Of a DNA stretch of 5,179 nucleotides, positions 3,155 through 5,179 are shown piece by piece (position 1 is the first letter of the stretch; each line of letters starts with the position of its first letter). The stretch is from Bdellovibrionales bacterium (GTDB taxonomy: Bacteria; Bdellovibrionota; UBA2361; JAGRAS01), in contig JAGRAS010000147.1 in assembly GCA_020434465.1 (NCBI GenBank), forward strand, positions 1 through 5,179. Reading direction: 5' to 3'. The notes below the pieces were generated by a model. The model searched no databases. It was not told the DNA's origin and was given only the letters and a program-made list of their open reading frames with translations. The translations under genes were made by a program, and so were the position numbers.

Positions 3155-5179
3155 TTAAAGATTTTCTTGATCTTCATTTGTATTACAACTGTAGGTATTT
3201 TTAGAGATTTTCTTCAATTTCTTCAAAGCAGTTTTTGCTTTTTTATTTAGCTTTGCCAGAGAGCTCTTTTTAACTTTTTTACTTGACTGTCCTTTTAGGG
3301 CAGTAAGTAATAGTTTGCTTGCAATATTCTTTATAGCTTTAACTTTTTTTGTAAAAGTTTTTCTCTCATTTTTAAATGTTACTTTTTCGCAAGTAGTTGT
3401 TTTTTTGCAGACCAATTCAATTTTAGGAAGATTTCTACCTGCTTCAGTTAATTCAGCATATAAATCTTTTAATGAGTCACTTTGGGCAGTAAGGTTGTTT
3501 TGATACTTGCTAGATTCAAATTTTGAACTTGCCGTTTCTAGTGCTTGCTTTGCTGCGCTTGCAATACTACTTTCAATGCTTAACATAAGAGCGGTTTTGT
3601 CTTTTTTACGACAGTTTGTACCCTCAAGATCTACTTGCGAGGCGCGGACAGTGTTAAGTGTATCTGTACTGGTATCAAAGCTAATCTCATTAGTCATAAA
3701 TGATAGATCTTCTTTTTGAAAATAAAGTTTATATTTTCCTGGTGTGACATCTGCGATATTGAAAAGCCCATTTTCATCGCTGATGGTACTATAATGTCCT
3801 AGGTCATCAGAGAGTCCTTGACTTAGTTCGTTTGTATCTTGTGAATCCTGTTTCTCAGCATAAACAGATACCCCTGATGCTGGAATTTCATTTTCTTCAC
3901 TATCAAAATTAGTGAGTTTGCCTGAAATTTTTGTTTTTCCATTTTCATCTTCTGGAAAGGGGGTAGGTTGAGGTATGGAGTAAGCAGGCGGTATAGGGAC
4001 ATCAACTAATCCTGTAATGCGTGTTTTTGAAGAAAATCTTCTGAGCGGGATAACAGATGGATCCCATACTCTTTGTTTGTTTGGTATAATTACATATAGC
4101 TGCGCATTTAACTGGTTGTTTGGATCGTGTACTCCAACATAGAATGCATGTGGTGTATCAAAAATATCTCCATAAAGCTTTTGATATGCAATTCGCGAAA
4201 TTTTCCTATCATGCTTAAGTACAGTATAGAAATAAGGGATATTATAAACTGATTCTTCATATTTATAAATATTTCCAACGAAGTTGCCTGCTACTGGATA
4301 GAAACCCTGAATAATTTTTTTATCAGCAATGTTAAAAGCATACAATCCTCTTGTCCAACCTTGTATAGTTTTGTCAATGCTGTTGTCCGTTGTAGACATT
4401 GTTTTTAAAACATATTCTTCACCGAAAATAATACGATCAGAACCTTCAATATTAAAAAGCCCTGCGATTGGAGGGCTGTCCAAAGATTTCACTACAGTAG
4501 TTGTATTTGGTGAATTCAGATTTAAAGATAGTAGTTTTTTACCAGTAGTTTCTGTAATAAAGATTTTTCCTGATTCTTCATTGATTAGAATGTTATTAAT
4601 TGCACCATTAATAGTTGTGTGTGTTTGAATATCACTACCATCATATAAAGCAGAGCAAATCTTTGCCTTAGATGAAGTAATTTGATCTACCCAGTAAATT
4701 CTTTGAGTTTTTTCTCTATATGTTAAGGCTGTGGGATTTACTAGGTTTATAAAATCAATTACAACTTCCTCGTAACCAGTATGATCTATCCATGAAATAT
4801 AAGGGATAGTCTTGTCTGTATCAGTAAATGATATATAAATTCTGCTGTTGAAACTAAAACTTGAGCCTGAAGTGGCAAAGCCTTCAGCAATGTCATATCC
4901 AAAAAGTTCTTCGTCAATGCTTGTATCGCTATCTTCATTTAAGGATCTTGCTGTAAGGCCAGATCCACTTGAATCAGAAGACACAAAATAAAGTCGGGAG
5001 TAGATAGAGTCGTAGGCAATACCATGTGCCTTTGTATTTGAAATAAATGCAGTAACATTGCTGCCATCTAGATTCGCGCGAAAAACTTTTTTATTAACTA
5101 CATCTGTCCAAAATATATATTCGCTATGAATTGTGATATTCTCGAATTCTCCTGAGTTCATTGCATCTAAATATAGAAG
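3155..5179 (-). CDS. large exported-type protein: YWTD beta-propeller, carboxypeptidase-regulatory-like domain, Lys-rich helical tail (N-terminus missing)
   Basis: The frame is open to the right edge. The first visible ATG (5159-5161) has no Shine-Dalgarno and falls inside a propeller blade, so the true start lies outside the window; residue numbers here count from that ATG. Residues 1-350 carry LDL-receptor-like YWTD blades: YIFWTD at 15-20 followed by VFRANLDGSN, RLYFVSS near 56-62, RIYWVDQ at 154-160 with ALYDGSD at 171-177, and KIFITET at 199-205. A Pro-rich linker spans about 386-404. Residues about 411-510 form a carboxypeptidase-regulatory-like beta-sandwich (ISGKLTNF, then DENGLFNIADVTPGKYKLYF). 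Residues 520-580 look like coiled coil, and 592-655 are very Lys-rich. Cys517, Cys585, Cys591 and Cys659 could form disulfides. The role is unknown; surface adhesion or cell-envelope binding is plausible by domain type. No signal peptide can be checked here. Confidence 0.8.
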   Translation of the reverse strand, partial: LLYLDAMNSGEFENITIHSEYIFWTDVVNKKVFRANLDGSNVTAFISNTKAHGIAYDSIYSRLYFVSSDSSGSGLTARSLNEDSDTSIDEELFGYDIAEGFATSGSSFSFNSRIYISFTDTDKTIPYISWIDHTGYEEVVIDFINLVNPTALTYREKTQRIYWVDQITSSKAKICSALYDGSDIQTHTTINGAINNILINEESGKIFITETTGKKLLSLNLNSPNTTTVVKSLDSPPIAGLFNIEGSDRIIFGEEYVLKTMSTTDNSIDKTIQGWTRGLYAFNIADKKIIQGFYPVAGNFVGNIYKYEESVYNIPYFYTVLKHDRKISRIAYQKLYGDIFDTPHAFYVGVHDPNNQLNAQLYVIIPNKQRVWDPSVIPLRRFSSKTRITGLVDVPIPPAYSIPQPTPFPEDENGKTKISGKLTNFDSEENEIPASGVSVYAEKQDSQDTNELSQGLSDDLGHYSTISDENGLFNIADVTPGKYKLYFQKEDLSFMTNEISFDTSTDTLNTVRASQVDLEGTNCRKKDKTALMLSIESSIASAAKQALETASSKFESSKYQNNLTAQSDSLKDLYAELTEAGRNLPKIELVCKKTTTCEKVTFKNERKTFTKKVKAIKNIASKLLLTALKGQSSKKVKKSSLAKLNKKAKTALKKLKKISKNTYSCNTNEDQENL

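Noticed and set aside
3315..4628. Several plus-strand open frames of 60-100 codons
   Set aside because: They lie antisense to the long minus-strand gene and arise from its AT-rich codons; none has a convincing ribosome-binding site or domain.

Overview
The window is AT-rich DNA from a diderm (Gram-negative) bacterium, most likely a member of the Pseudomonadota. Two things point there. The left end carries a recognisable ydbH-ynbE-ydbL operon tail, and the single intact tRNA gene is a tRNA-His very close to the enterobacterial one, with the extra G(-1):C73 pair and an encoded CCA. I cannot name a genus from the sequence.

Left part (2-1179, + strand): the C-terminal 209 codons of YdbH (cut by the window edge), then the small outer-membrane lipoprotein YnbE, then the periplasmic protein YdbL. 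They are tightly spaced, each with a Shine-Dalgarno sequence. In Escherichia coli these proteins form an AsmA-like intermembrane bridge implicated in phospholipid transport to the outer membrane, with YdbL modulating YnbE assembly. Convergent to this operon (1305-2174, - strand) is a 289-aa protein that I do not recognise, predicted cytoplasmic and mostly helical.

Middle part (2175-3154): almost 1 kb with no ordinary protein gene but a lot of structure. In order it holds: (a) a possible ~60-nt small RNA with a perfect TATAAT box, two hairpins and a U-tract; (b) a ~110-bp segment, repeated 265 bp downstream at about 89% identity, that contains the 5' half of tRNA-His; (c) a symmetric imperfect palindrome of about 78 bp between the two copies; (d) the intact tRNA-His (GTG); (e) a GC-rich inverted-repeat block that begins at the tRNA CCA end; (f) a short array of degenerate 7-bp repeats, with a diverged copy about 170 bp downstream; (g) between those heptamer copies, a 15-codon ORF with its own promoter-like and ribosome-binding sequences. 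This looks like a hotspot of duplication and small palindromic insertions around the tRNA.

Right part (3155-5179, - strand): a large protein gene open to the window edge. It has YWTD-type beta-propeller repeats, a proline-rich linker, a carboxypeptidase-regulatory-like beta-sandwich, and a lysine-rich helical tail with paired cysteines. It is probably exported or surface-associated, but its N-terminus and any signal peptide lie outside the window.

The most interesting target is 2412-2569. There the degenerated tRNA-His 5' half has base changes that allow new pairing with downstream sequence, which could be a remodelled structured RNA or simply a decaying insertion site.
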